Origin: Spongilla lacustris
Taxonomy: Eukaryota; Porifera; Demospongiae; Spongillida; Spongillidae
Length of the DNA stretch: 64,000 bases
Reading direction: 5' to 3'
Assembly: GCA_949361645.1 (NCBI GenBank)
Contig: OX442415.1
Span: forward strand, 6,064,023-6,128,022
Shown: positions 13,099 to 26,355 of the stretch, piece by piece
Numbering within the stretch: the first letter of the stretch is position 1
How the letters are laid out: each line of letters begins with the position of its first letter
The notes under the pieces: generated by a model
Database searches by the model: none
What the model saw: the letters and a program-made list of their open reading frames with translations, nothing else
What the model was told of the DNA's origin: nothing
Made by a program: the position numbers and the translations under genes

Positions 13099-13429
13099 TA
13101 GGTACTTTCAAATAATTTCACGTAACGTACTTCCGCATATCCAAATATCTGCCATAAAAATTGTGACTGGTTTTTACGAAGGTTAAGAGAGGTAGGTATT
13201 TTAGAAAATCTAGTTCTCGATAGTTTAAAGACGATAAAACTTCAAATTTGCCTGGATGATGGAGCTTTGGGCGCTCTTTCACGCAGTATTGTATATAAAA
13301 TCGTTTTAAAATTTTGAAAAGTAATGTTGCTATACATGAAGAAGCTCAGTTGAATATACTACAAGCACAACAAAAGCAGAAAGAACACTATGATAAAAAT
13401 AAATTTAAAAAAAAAATACATGTATAATC

Positions 13430-13543
13430 GTCATAGTTACTTTATGGGCACAAAGGTAAATACTACATCAGACTCACGGAAGTGTTACTTTTCTATATGT
13501 AGAGCAGCGAAAAACAGTACGCTACAGTTACGTTATGTCAGAG
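13430..13543. repeat. Family 2 repeat, truncated copy
   Basis: It matches the family around 4655-4730 (TACATCAGACTCACGGAAG, then GAGCAGCG, then GTTACGTTATGT). It ends abruptly at 13543, where a CAGTGCTGCCGC string begins, consistent with disruption by a later insertion. Confidence 0.6.
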
Positions 13544-14220
13544 CAGTGCTGCCGCTATACGGTCTTTAGCCGATATCGCCGCGATATGATAGCAATATTG
13601 TTTCACGATATTGTTAAGTATATTCATCGAGCAATAGCACACAATTTTCAAGCAAGTTTAGTCTGCGTTATTGTGGTGGCGACACAAGAACAAACACAGA
13701 ATATGCTATAGGGCGTGGGATGGGGGAGGGGGGGGGGGGGGGGATACCGGTATACATGAATAGAGTGTTGCCCAAATGGTATAAGAAAGTATCTAGCTAT
13801 CTTAGCATCGACTGTACCTTTAGAAAGGGCTTGCTCCACGGCATGAGTTATACACCAGAAAAGAAATCATGCATGAAGTCACTTATCGATCGGCTGGATA
13901 AATGCATTATTTGATATCACATGCAGGAAAAGAATTTAAGAGAGGATTTAATACATGTATAATATGGTGAAAAGGAGTGTGCATGTATAAGCGTTCGTGG
14001 TTACACGTTTAAATACTTACACGGGCGGCTGATTTTTATCTCGATGGGGGCGGATTATTTACAGTATATATGTACGCAGCACCGCAGCGGAATTCGAATG
14101 TATGTGCATGTGTGACCCAACACTAGTTGCATCTGCTGAATGACTTTTCGTATATTTCCATCTTTCTCCGTCTATTTCCGTATATCCCATGTACGTTTGT
14201 ATCGCGATATATATCGCATA

Positions 14221-15040
14221 TGGGACAGTTCACGCGAAAATGATAACTCGCTTTTATATTTATCATGTTATAAAATTTCCTTATGTTTGAATCGCTATAA
14301 CTTCCGAACGGTTTAGGCTATCTACTTCATATTTACAACACTTCATACCACACCATTTCTCTATGGTAAAATACATTTTGGTGTCTTGCACGTGCTCCGT
14401 ACCAGTACTGCAACGTTTTATACCCCACCGGGTTCAAGCCTGCCATAACTTTCTGTAGGAGTTATCAAATCGCTTCAAATTCGGTTTGTAGGTACAGAGG
14501 TCCTGTACCTATCGATTTGTACTGTTCGTTAATTTTTATGCCATCCGTTACGGAGATACAGTTGAACAAACTACGTGCACTTTTTCCCGCTTGATACGCG
14601 CCAATGTTATCATCCCCGCCTCCCATACATTGAGCGGGACGCGGTTTGCCAAAATCATTGGCGCGAATCGAGCGGGAAAAGTGGACGTACTTTGTTCAAA
14701 TGTATCTCCGTAACGGATGGTATAAAAATTAACGAACAGAACAAATCGATAGGTATAGGACCGCTCTACCTACAAACCGAATTTGAAGCGATTTGATTAC
14801 TCCTACAGAAAGTTATGGTGGGTTTGAACCCGGTGGGGTATAAAACTTTGCAGTACTGGTACGGAGCACGTGCGAGACACCAAAATGTATTTTACCATAG
14901 AGAAATGGTGTGGTATGAAGTGTTGTAAATACGAAGTAGATAGCCTAAACTGTTGGGAAGTTATAGCGATTCAAACATAAGGAAATTTTATAACATGATA
15001 AATATAAAAGCGAGTTATCATTTTCGCGTGAACTGTCCCA
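14221..15040. mobile_element. TGGGACAG foldback transposon, copy 1 (820 bp)
   Basis: The left arm starts TGGGACAGTTCACGCGAAAA and the right arm ends with its reverse complement. The two arms, roughly 350 bp each, pair over almost their whole length around a short GC-rich centre (GAGCGGGA). TA flanks both ends (14219-14220 and 15041-15042), as expected for Tc1/mariner-type target duplication. A second copy with the same ends is at 60453-61250. There is no transposase, so it is a non-autonomous foldback/MITE element. Superfamily is inferred only from the TA target site. Confidence 0.8.
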
Positions 15041-15649
15041 TATCGTGATATATCGCGGCAGCCCTGAACGGGTACAGCCATTAAAATTATATTGGTTACG
15101 TAACAAAGGTCAGACGACGTACTGGCTGCACCGTTCACATGTATAAGGTCAGACATGGATCATAACATTGCTGCATGCACGAAAAATCATATGAACTTCG
15201 CAAAATCGATCCCAACTCTATTGCACTTAGTATGAGCACTAGACATGGATCGGACTCGGGCCTATGGGTATGTCCATTACTTCAAAATGGTGGACAGAAG
15301 GGGTCTCACTTTTCTGACGATGTTTTCCACCGCAAAGTGTAAGGTAACCGCTGCAAATAACACGTTACCTGTGTTTAAGGATGGTTTTACTTATTGTACA
15401 CCGAATTTCCGCGGTTGGATACGAGCGGTTCAAAAGATATGGCTGTCCCGAACCAGGTAAGTTATCTGACTTGTCAAAAGTAATTCCTGTCAATGCGATG
15501 CCAAACAGGGACTTTTTCTAGGAAAGAAATGGTAGTCCTACAAAAGTTTGAAAAAGGTAAGCGCTAGCTTAAATGGTTACTGAGATACGGTGATTTTAAA
15601 AAGTACCCATTTTTTTCAATCTCTCGCATTGGGGGCAGAGGGAGGGGGG

Positions 15650-16330
15650 GTTGTAATAGGGATACTATACATCAGACTCACAGAAGTGTGAAGTTTCTAT
15701 ATGTAGAGCAGCGCAACACAGTTATAATTACGCTACAGTTACGTTATGTAAGAGCTTATTCAAATTACCATATACATGTACCGTATAGGCATTTTGATTC
15801 CGCGGTTGAAGGAGGCACAAATCAGATGCCATAGTATATGGGGGCACGAATAACATGCCATTTTAACATACCACGCTTACAAGTGCTACAATTAGACCCG
15901 TTCCTCGAACCTCCTACAATGTACAGGTATACGGTTTGCTCCGTATAACGAAATTACCGAAGTCTAATTAGCGTAATCTCCAATCTGGCTTCTGCTCACT
16001 CAACAGATTCATCGGAGAGGAGAAAGGTCTTACGCCAGTGGTTGCAATGGTCAAATTCAGTGTTCCTGCATACAGATCGATGTATTGCCCGGGCTAGTAT
16101 GTTTGCATGTGATTAAGGTACTATATGATTTGCTCTGTATATATAGCTCAGTTCTCTCGCACCAAAAATGTGCTCACCTAGCATATGGATGCACTAGCAG
16201 TTTATGTAGTGGAAATGGGAATATGGCCAATTTTTCATACCTAAAAGGTTGTATATACCTATTAGTATAATGTTATGTTACTCCTCACATGCACAATACA
16301 TTTTTAGAATGAAATTACTCATCAGTGCAG
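15650..16330. repeat. Family 2 repeat copy
   Basis: It contains the diagnostic strings ATCAGACTCACAGAAGTGTG, TTAGACCCGTTCCTCGAACC and TTGCTCTGTATATATAGC in the same order as in 4655-5260, with small indels. No coding frame is shared by the copies. Confidence 0.75.
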
Positions 16331-17307
16331 TTTATCGTATTCTACTGTTTGTTCCACACAAAAGTTTAAACTAACACCTAGCAATGCACTTCTTGTATTT
16401 TATAGTCACACGGCACATGCTACATGTCATTGGGAAGCATATATATATATACAAGGAAAAATGAAGTAATCCTATATTTAGACATGTGCCATTATACTCA
16501 TTTCAAATCATACAACTTTCTCAAGAGAAAATATTTTTATTTACCTGTGGTAAAAATACTTTGATATGTTCTCCGTAGCCCAAAATTTTGAACTTGTGAG
16601 AGATGCATGTATTGAAATTTTATAACCACTCAATTCAGTTTATATACAATAAAAGAGTAAAACTGTACAAGGCTGAGATTTGCGAGAGACTCCAAATAAA
16701 ATACATTTGAACGAAGTTGCAGCTGATGAAAATTTGTATTTACGCGGTTATCGTGCACAGTGTGATAAAACATGTGTAAAGTATTTCATTAGCACATATT
16801 TTAGATGCCCTGTTTACATGTACAGTGTGTGTCATTTATGGTCAGAGATATTACTGTAGGTCACTAAAAATATTCTTCTTTTGGGCTATGCAGTATGCAC
16901 TACATGCATATATATGGCATTATTTGTTCTGTTATGAAGAAAAATGGAGCTTTTGTTCTACTGACTTCTAAATAAAGGTGATAATATCAAAATCCCAGTC
17001 GGGTATAAAAGTTTTCAAACTGTGATGTTGATTTTACTCCAGCAGTTTTAGCTTAGTAAACGGGAGGGTGTTCTTTCAGTAGATTTTCATTGTTATCACA
17101 ACTATAACAGTAATGGCGTTTAGAAGAACTGCGTAGCATATATAAACCAATTATTACCACAAATGTTTAATATTGATACATACATTATTATACATACATG
17201 TACATACAAAACAATATATAAACCAATTATTGGGACAAATTAAAATTAAGTCCGAGTTGATGAGGCTAGAATATAAACACACAAACAAACGCACACATGC
17301 AGACACT

Positions 17308-17412
17308 TGCAAAAAGGTAGATATTTCCTCTCTCACCTCAGTTATTTCCAGCAACCTTGGCTGCTAGATGGGACCATCACTTAGTTGTTTGTTGAGTGCT
17401 GCAACTAAGGAA
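17308..17412. repeat. Short duplicated segment (pairs with 25131-25232)
   Basis: CTTGCAAAAAGG is followed by CAGTTATTTCCAGCAACCTT and a long match ending GTTGAGTGCTGCAACTAAGG. The same block recurs directly after the CA microsatellite at 25131. A short interrupted CA tract also precedes it here. This suggests that the 25-kb copy joins two formerly separate segments. Confidence 0.75.
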
Positions 17413-18194
17413 GGCAATGAGGTCTGACACCGAATAAGGTGGAGGTGGGATCATGATGGAGGCTGTGTGACAGTACAAGGCTTTGGAATTTGCTTGTGCT
17501 GGCAAAGATCTGGCAGGTGGTGCAGGTACATGTACCACTGCTGTTATTAATTATTCATAACGTGACGTATTGCGAAAGGAATAATGATGGTTTTTATTAC
17601 GACGTCGTTTTTGTTACTGGTTAGAACTCTCGGCTCTGTATTGCCTATTTCGTCAACACACGTTGGTAAGTGCCCCAGATTCGCCGATTGCATGTGCCTT
17701 TTTAACTTTGTTCCCTTCCTTTTTACACCACCATTGCCTTCAAATCCTATATACCACTAACTTTCTCAGAGAGAATGTTTTTATATCTTGTTTCATTCAT
17801 TTTTTTTTGTGACTACTTGTATACAGGTGTACATGTACTTTGCAACCCGTACATACTAGTACAATGTACAAGTAAATACAATTGTGTGACAAAATCCAGC
17901 CGTCACGGCTGTTTCATTCCCATTGAACCTGTGACAAAAAGGCTACGCCCCGTGATACGAAATTTTTTCATAGCAACGGACCTAATTACGACCTTAGCAA
18001 CCAACATGGGCTTAAAGATGCTCCCTTTTACCACGAGGACTGTTTTGAACTCTTCTTTTGACTTCGGATCCTACTTCTATATTGTCTGGCGCTCTGAACA
18101 ATGTGAGTTAATGCCGCTTATATTCTGTCGATACTATGTTATACGCTCGCGAATTCTGTGTGTATTATTTGAGGTCAGGTGATACAGATTGCTC

Positions 18195-20290
18195 TGGTAC
18201 TTTTTCCGCCCTTATGAAGTACCCTGAAACTTTTATAATATAACTGAAATAGTTTTGGCTGTTAGATTTTCAATAAAACTCGTGGTGCCGCGATTCCTAG
18301 CTCATGCAGTATGCGTTTTGAATATTGCAATATTTCCGCGATGTTTGACGCCATTGACCTCTCCTACCTAGCTTAACCTGGCTTACTTGAATCGCGATGC
18401 CATTTTAACTCTTTAGCCCACCATCCAACACTCTTGACTCCATTAGGCTGTGCTGTCTAGTGAAGACACATGAGAATAAATATGGTATTACTGTTATTGA
18501 GCATATTGCATCTACGTATACGTAAGCTTAAGTAGGAAGTGTTGCACTCTGAATTTGAGGAAAGACCTTTAAGTAGTGTTCCTTCACAATGCACGTAAGC
18601 CTGTCTAATGGATTGGGGGTGGTTTTATACGTAGCTGCAAGGTTGAACTGGGAGTGCATGGACTTGGTCATCAACCCACATCTGGCTTTGCATGGTGGGA
18701 ACGAATCCAATCCACCCTTGATCTCTTTTCCCCCTCCAGAAACAGCAAACTGAAAATGGAGTCAATTCTACCTCCAAGTTATCACCGACTAGTGATTTGA
18801 AAGAACCTGCTGTACCAAGGCTAACTCCTGCCTCCTTCAACCACCTGCAATCGTAAGTGGCCTGTGAAATCCAAATCCATCCATATATGCAGTTGCATAA
18901 AGGAGCACCAATTGCATCACAAAGGGTTGTGGGAGGGGCCAATAATAGCATGATCAGTGTTATTGTATATGTACTGAGTTAATACCTTCTCAGCATTCTA
19001 TGGCAACCCCAAATCAGCCCTGAGTGCCAGCCCTATGCCTTTGGTGATCCCTGCAGACTTCAGCAAAAGCTCTTCCGTTCTGTCCAAGGATTTCAGGTCA
19101 GTCTCAAATATGACAGTGGAGCTCTCTGCACCTAGTGCTACTCATTTCATTAGCCCGACGCTTCCTGCTGCATTTACTGAGCTGGCTGATGGCTGCTCGT
19201 GGCTGTGTCATCCACATACTGGAAAAAAAGACCATGTGTTAGTTTGATATATAGTAACATTGCATGTATGTACTTACTGCTCCTCCTGTAGGTACTGCTG
19301 TTTTGAAGACGTTCATGTACAACTTGTGCTGCTATCATTAACTGTGGCTTGTTGTGCTGACCGCAATGGGTTGTGTTGTAAGCTGGGGACAACATCTGTC
19401 CCACAATGCATCACTATGTCACAAAGCAACTGAACATGCTGTTTGAGCTCGGCGGGCTGAAGACTGGTGACTGAGTAGCAGCAGGGGCACTTCAGTCGTA
19501 CAGTGACACAAATCCACTCCTTAAGACACCAGCCACAAACATAGGCATGGCATGGTAGCTGTATTGGTTGATGTAGCAGTCCAAATAAATTGGACACATA
19601 ACTGTGTCTACCATTGACAATATGTTAACACAGAAGGCATAGGTACTTTGGTGATAATAGCAGGTGGAGCAAGTGCACCTATCACAGCCATCATGCCTTT
19701 TGGTGTGCATACCATAGCTACTGACTTTGAGGCAGCCTGCAATCGTATTACTTGAAATGGTACATTATGGCTTGTAAAATGGTTTACATACCTACAACAT
19801 AACATCATGTTTTGCACATGTACTTATGAATCCTGAACCAGTTTTATGGCTGCACTTGGCACTTGTATTGGTTCTTTTACACCACCTGCATTGCCTTATG
19901 GCACAATGTGCAGAACAATTGTGGGTGGATCTCCTCCTGGTCTGGTTGAGACACTGATGTCAAATGCAACCAATAGCTATAGACTGTCACTGTAGGCTCT
20001 GCACTGGTATGTAGGCTCTGCACTGCTGGTATGTAGGCCCTGCACTGGTATGTAGGCTCTTGCTTTGTTGGCTTTGACTCCTTTTTGAAGTTTGCACCGC
20101 CAATCGGCATTTGTGGTAGGATTCTATGGCTATTTATGAGGTGGTGCGCATTATTCATGAAGCGGATGGTGTGTTATTATGGATTTCTGCGAGTCGCAGG
20201 AACTGCGGCACCACGAGTAAAACGCATATTCTTACGTGAAAAAGGTTGATTGTTCCACTTTTGTACCACTTATAAGGGCGGAAAAAAAGA
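18195..20290. mobile_element. Degenerate TIR-flanked transposon carrying RING-protein relic
   Basis: The left side (TTTTTCCGCCCTTATGAAGT, and further on AAAACTCGTGGTGCCGCG) reappears inverted on the right (CGGCACCACGAGTAAAA, and further on CCACTTATAAGGGCGGAAAA). The two inverted blocks keep order and approximate spacing, giving diverged terminal repeats of roughly 100-130 bp around a decayed minus-strand coding region. Exact ends and target duplication could not be fixed. The inverted arrangement is seen directly; that it is a former transposon is inference. Confidence 0.5.
18600..19650 (-). pseudogene. RING-finger transposon-type protein, decayed
   Basis: On the minus strand at about 19440-19620, CPIYLD in one frame is continued after a frame change by LLHQPIQLPCHAYVCGWCLK and then EW...CPCC. 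That is a RING-type Cys/His layout in which one expected Cys is now Tyr. Further on (about 19035-19247) the frame reads SSTVIFETDLKSLDRTEELL and GIGLALRADLGLPWN, and at about 18840 CRWLKEAGVSLG. I recall RING plus 'ADLGLPW...RRWLK' as typical of a transposon-like protein family in sponges, cnidarians and fishes. Frameshifts and stops make it non-functional. The name is inferred. Confidence 0.4.
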
Positions 20291-20624
20291 TACGAAGGTC
20301 AGACTGAAAGGCATTTTTCGCGCCATTTGGAGAGTACAATATGCGCGTGGCAAAGTGTACAATCACGCTACGCGTTGGGACAAGCGTTTAAGTGAAAATA
20401 AAAACCAAACTAGTTTTACTAGTTGGAAATGGTTTCAAGATGTGCATTACAGCTACTCGTTTTGCATTTTTGATCGGTGAACTTTTAATGAGATGACGGC
20501 TAGCCATGTTTGACATGAACCGTAAATAATGTCACTGTGTTCTATTTATAAGCCTTTTGTCCACTCGAAACAGCCGTGCCGTTGTAATTCCCATGTTTAT
20601 TGCCTAGCAGCACAATGTTTACAG

Positions 20625-20939
20625 TTATGTTACATTTGCAGCTGTTCTAGATCGAAACTCGCGCGCCAAGCTTTGCCTCTTAGAAGCTCGTTTCTCGTCT
20701 GAGTTCAGTTCATAACGCCGCCTCTTAGAAGTTCGCACCGCAACAGAATTCTTTTCCTGTCGCCACCTCTTAGACGCTCGGTTCGACTCCAGATTTGCTA
20801 TGTACATGTCACGAGCAGACGCCCGCCTTTGTTCAGCATCAGCATCGTACCGAACTTGGGAGGACTCTAACTCATAGTCTCGATTTAGGACGTATTCCTC
20901 GTGTCGCTTTTTTCCCCTCTTTCGTTCCCGTGAAGGCAT
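20625..20939 (-). CDS. Basic repeat protein fragment, Helitron/OTU-element-like N terminus
   Basis: An ATG-started 104-aa frame, very rich in Arg/Lys/Glu. It begins MPSRERKRGKKRHEEY and has an imperfect repeat built on RAS.R..Y (RRASARDMYIANLE, RASKRWRQEKN, RTSKRRRYELN, KRASKRQS). Arrays of this 'KRAS-R-Y--N' type occur at the N termini of large mobile-element proteins in many invertebrates (from memory). The frame stops soon after, with no downstream domain seen. It is probably a truncated mobile-element 5' end, but a small host gene cannot be excluded. Confidence 0.35.
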   Translation of the reverse strand: MPSRERKRGKKRHEEYVLNRDYELESSQVRYDADAEQRRASARDMYIANLESNRASKRWRQEKNSVAVRTSKRRRYELNSDEKRASKRQSLAREFRSRTAANVT

Positions 20940-21830
20940 TTTGACAACGCCAGTATTAATGGTACCATAAATGTCTAATTATACGTATGGGTATTGTCAT
21001 GGGAACGCTTGTGTCCTCGGACGCAATTATTGCTTCATACCAAACATGTATATCTGACATCAAGGGGCAGTCGGTAGGATTTTTCTAGATTTTTTGGTGT
21101 AACTGGCGCTCTTTATAACCTTTCCTATCTCGAGTTATACACACCTATAAAGACGACGACTATGGACAAATCAAGGCCTGGGAACGAGAACTACGACCTT
21201 TTTTGTTCTCTTAAAGTAAACGGTTTGGCGACTTGTACAAAGTATGAAAATGATCGTCTTTCCATTGTGGCTCGATAGCAATAAAGAGCTACACTATCCG
21301 TTTCTCGGTTCGTGAGTTATACGCGGATCGCGTTTTTTTAATGATTTCATGATACGGCACAAATCCTATATGAGAGTTACTGCCGTAACTCTCGATAAAC
21401 TGTTTTACAAGCATTGATGAGCACGTGCTTCAATACATAGTAGAGTTTTGTTTGTTTCTTTGAACTTTGTTTACTGGGACTTTCATTCAATGCACACAAA
21501 TGCATCTCATGCACATACATGTACATATATGGACACAGCTTTCGAAATAGAATACAAAACAGGATATACTTCTGTTATTATTTCCTCAGGCAACATTATC
21601 ATTATTTTCCTGATTACATACTAACATAAGCAACCAAAACACATAAATAACAGGAAATGCGTTTGGAAATCAACCCTAGTGAAATGTACTAGTCAATATC
21701 AGCTATGTATACGTGTTGTAATTACAGTATCAAGAAGACCAAGAAGTATGTTTCTCCCAACTGTTAAAAATGGGAACATACAATAGCAATTTATATGCAG
21801 AATCCTGGTACCTAAAATTCAGACGACATA

Positions 21831-23321
21831 CAGTGGAAACCATCACACTTGCTCCTATAATTTTTTTGTACTGTTATTTTGTTCACTTGAATATATTTCA
21901 ATAACAATGAGATCAAATGGAAATCTGACAACGCAGGTATAGTGTACAACTATTTTTCAATATATACTGAAAGTTAAAAAGCATCACGTGACTATTTACT
22001 TTTGTTATTAACACTTGTTGTGACCCCAGTACAAAAAAAATTGTGAACATAATTCCTCCTCCTGTAGGCAATAGATCTTGACCATATTCGCAATGCATCT
22101 AAAGAACAAGCATTAGCAACCTTTGGCCGAGTCGGTTTTTAAGTCCGGTAAATAGTTACGGTATTATCGAGCTAGGTATGCGTTTTTAGCTCGTAAAAGC
22201 TTAGCGATGCTATTTCGTAGTACGCTCTCACTGGACTGCTATATTTCGCTTCCGAGTCGTCACATGTTAGATCTATCGCGAAATCGTACTTGGGAGGCAA
22301 TAGACCCTTCTTTGCCGTTAAAAAAGTGCCATCAGAGCTGAGTACCTGAAAACCTCCGCCATATCGCGATGAATTACATTTGAAACGTCATCATTTCGTC
22401 ATTTTGTATCGTTTATAATGTGACGATAATACGAATGGATGCAAGGGATTGTGAAAATGGTTCTTAACCTAGCGATGCTGCATCTTGCAGCCACTCACGG
22501 CGAACGTTTAGTAAATCAGTAGCATCAAATTGGGAAGCTTTATGGACCATCAAGACATTCGCCAAGGCTAGCGTTCTATCACCCAAAGCTTCGAATCCTA
22601 GATGGCAGCTTCCAAATAGCTAATTGGGTACGCTTCCCTTCCAGCTTTAGAGTTGCCTCTTGCTTTTTGACGTTTCTTGTAACCTGCCCAATTTGATGCT
22701 ATATTATCTCTGCCGATACGTCACATTATAAATATATTCACGATACAAAATGATGCAATGATGACGTTTCAAATGTAATTCATCGCGATATGGCGGAGGT
22801 TTTCAGGTACTCAGCTCTGATGGCACTTTTTTAACGGCAAAGAAGGGTCTATTGCCTCCCAAGTACGATTTCGCGATAGATCTAACATGTGACGACTCGG
22901 AAGCGAAATATAGCAGTCCAGTGAGAGCGTACTACGAAATAGCATCGCTAAGCTTTTACGAGCTAAAAACGCATATCTAGCTCGATAATACCGTAACTAT
23001 TTACCGGACTTAAAAACCGACTCGGCCAAAGGTTGCTAATGCTTGTTCTTTAGATATATTGCGAATATGGTCAAGATCTATTGCCTACAGGAGAAGGAAT
23101 TATGCTCACAATTTTTTTTGTACTGGGGTCACAACAAGTGTTAATAACAAAAGTAAATAGTCACGTGATGCTTTTTAACTTTCAGTATATATTGAAAAAT
23201 AGTTGTACACTATACCTGCCTTGTCAGATTTCCATTTGATCTCATTGTTATTGAAATATATTCAAGTGAACAAAATAACAGTACAAAAAAATTATAGGAG
23301 CAAGTGTGATGGTTTCCACTG
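21831..23321. mobile_element. CAGTGGAAACC foldback transposon with empty-site proof
   Basis: The left end CAGTGGAAACCATCACACTT is matched by its reverse complement at the right end. The arms of about 600 bp pair with few mismatches around a loop of about 270 bp (22435-22705). TA lies at 21829-21830 and 23322-23323. The paralogue near 4220-4230 reads GACGACATACATCC with a single TA, the exact pre-insertion sequence. This shows a 1491-bp insertion with TA duplication, as in Tc1/mariner-type elements. There is no transposase; short frames inside are antisense noise. Confidence 0.92.
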
Positions 23322-23721
23322 TACATCCTTTGATATACAAATTAGCAACAGGCCATGAGAGGTCTTGCTGGCAACAGTGGCAAGGGATAGCGAAGCATAA
23401 CAAGTTTTAAATTAGGGCAGAAGAATATATACCGTACATGACTTTTGATTCTGCAAACCTTTGAGTATATATGCTGCACTCAGTACACTTAATAATAAAA
23501 GGGTGAAAAATACAATGCTAGTGAAAAGGTTATGCAATCGTGGATTTGGTGCAATTTACTTTAATATGCATATTTAAAAAGAAACGACTAAAAAAACTGG
23601 AAACAAGTGATTGCAGTAACAGTGAACCAAAATTGATCTTAAAAGCACAACTATAGGATATGGATGTGTTGTAGTGTACAGCTGAACCAAGCAAAGTACG
23701 TCACGAGACTTGTATACACAG

Positions 23722-23886
23722 TACTATACACTGTGTAAAAAGGTTTGTTATACACTAGTGTATTAAATCAATTAGTGGTGTATAACACTGCATATTGAGA
23801 CGTTATATACACGTATACGCAATAACGTCTATATACACACTGTTATACAGTAGTGTATAACAATACCTTTTTCATAGTGATAGTGT
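23722..23886. mobile_element. Short TIR element (CACTGTG...AAAAAGG family)
   Basis: This insertion is absent from the collinear copy near 4550. Its ends pair: left CACTGTGTAAAAAGGTTTGT, right ending ACCTTTTTCATAGTG, with TTATACACTA motifs next to both. The centre is itself AT-rich and palindromic. The ends resemble those of the 52489-53984 element, so it may be a miniature relative. Target duplication is unclear (probably TA). Confidence 0.55.
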
Positions 23887-24977
23887 ATTGGTAAGGTATA
23901 TGCATAAGCTAGTATAAAGAATGTGGTGCAATTACAATGCATATGTTAGCTTTACATAGCACTAGAAAATACTACATCAGACTCACGAAGATTCCATTTT
24001 TAGAGCAGCGCAAAACGGTTATAATTACGCGTTATGTAAGAGTGTGTTCAAATTTCCATATATGGGCATTTTTATTTCGCGGTTAACCGAGGCACAAATC
24101 AGTATATGGGGTCGAATAACTTTAACATGCCACGCTTACAAGTGCTACAGTTAGACCCGTTCCTCGAACCCCCTACAATGAACATGTATGTATACGGTTT
24201 GTTCCGTATAACGAAGTCTAATTAGCCTAACTAATCTCCAATCTGGCTTCTGACAGTTCTATTCAATCAACAGACTCATCAGAGAGGAAAAAGGCCTTAC
24301 GCTAGTGGTTGCAATGGTCAAATGCAGTGTTCCTGCATACAGATCGATGTATTGCCCGGGCTAGTATGTTAGTATGTCACTAAAGTACTGTATGATTTGC
24401 TCTGTATATATAGTTTCTCTCGCACCAAAAATGCGCTCACCTAGCATATGACATGAAGGATGCACTGCTAAAAGTTTATCTAGTGGAAATGGGAATATGG
24501 TCAATTTATCTTACCTAAAAGGTTTGTATACCTATTAATATGTGTTTGATGATTACGACTTTGTTTCTGTACAAGATTATAAGGTTTGGAATCCTGCTTA
24601 CTGACACTTGTCAATAAGCATAGACAAACTGAAGGATAGCTTTAATATGTACTGTGAGATTACACTCTATCCTCCAACCGGCACACATCGACATCTGGCA
24701 CTTCCTAGCAATACTGGAAAGATTGAAAGGTTGTAAAAATCCCTGTAAAGAAAGACATGTTTTCAAGCTGTGATGTTGTTTTTACTCCAGTAGTTTTAGC
24801 TTACCAAACAGGAGGGCGTGATTTTCATCACATTCATTGTTATCACAACTACATTAGTAATGGTGTTTAGAATAATTGCATAGGAAATATGCTATTGGGA
24901 CAGGCAAATTAAAATCCTAATAAGCAGTCATATGAAATACAGGTACATATAGAATCTTTTCCGACTTCTTTTAAAAC

Positions 24978-25870
<893 letters not shown>

Positions 25871-26355
25871 ATACTGATAATCACAACTGCTTTTTAAAAT
25901 TAAATGCAGTAATATATTCATACATGACAGACTCTTTTTATTACAGTCAACAGTGCACTGCAGTGTATCGTATTGTATCAATATATGGTGGCATCTCATA
26001 TTGTAACACAACTCACCATTCTGCACTGGATTCATGAATAGCACTTGGAAGTGTCAGGATTATAATTGTAGGGATTAGATATATATCATCATTGCCACAA
26101 GGTATACAAAGCACACAAGTTAGGCAGGTACATTTAGTGTCATTGACTTTAGATACTCTAAGACTTGGTTCATACACATGTATCTATACATGCATAAAAA
26201 TTAATTAACGAGCTATGCAAACAGCATCAGCGTTTTGTACAATATTTTACCATCAGCTGTGCTCTTGTATATCACAAGAGCATATGAAGTAACAAATCCA
26301 CACACTAGTGTAATCTTTCTATGTGCTACTGTCATCAAAACAGTATAGTGGCTAC

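Larger units (their letters stand above)
21395..24545. repeat. Family 2 repeat, long copy interrupted by two insertions
   Basis: Collinear with 3768-5225 (AAACTGTTTTACAAGCATTG through CTAAAAGGTTTGTATACC). It is broken by a 1.49-kb foldback element (21831-23321) and a short palindromic insertion (about 23722-23886). Outside the insertions the match is close to exact for hundreds of bases, which implies a recent duplication and still more recent insertions. Confidence 0.85.

Noticed and set aside
17775..18182. 135-aa plus-strand frame
   Set aside because: No recognisable motif; composition is that of AT-rich intergenic DNA.
21913..22098. 61-aa frame in the foldback element
   Set aside because: A mirror copy exists in the other arm; it results from the palindrome, with no transposase motif.
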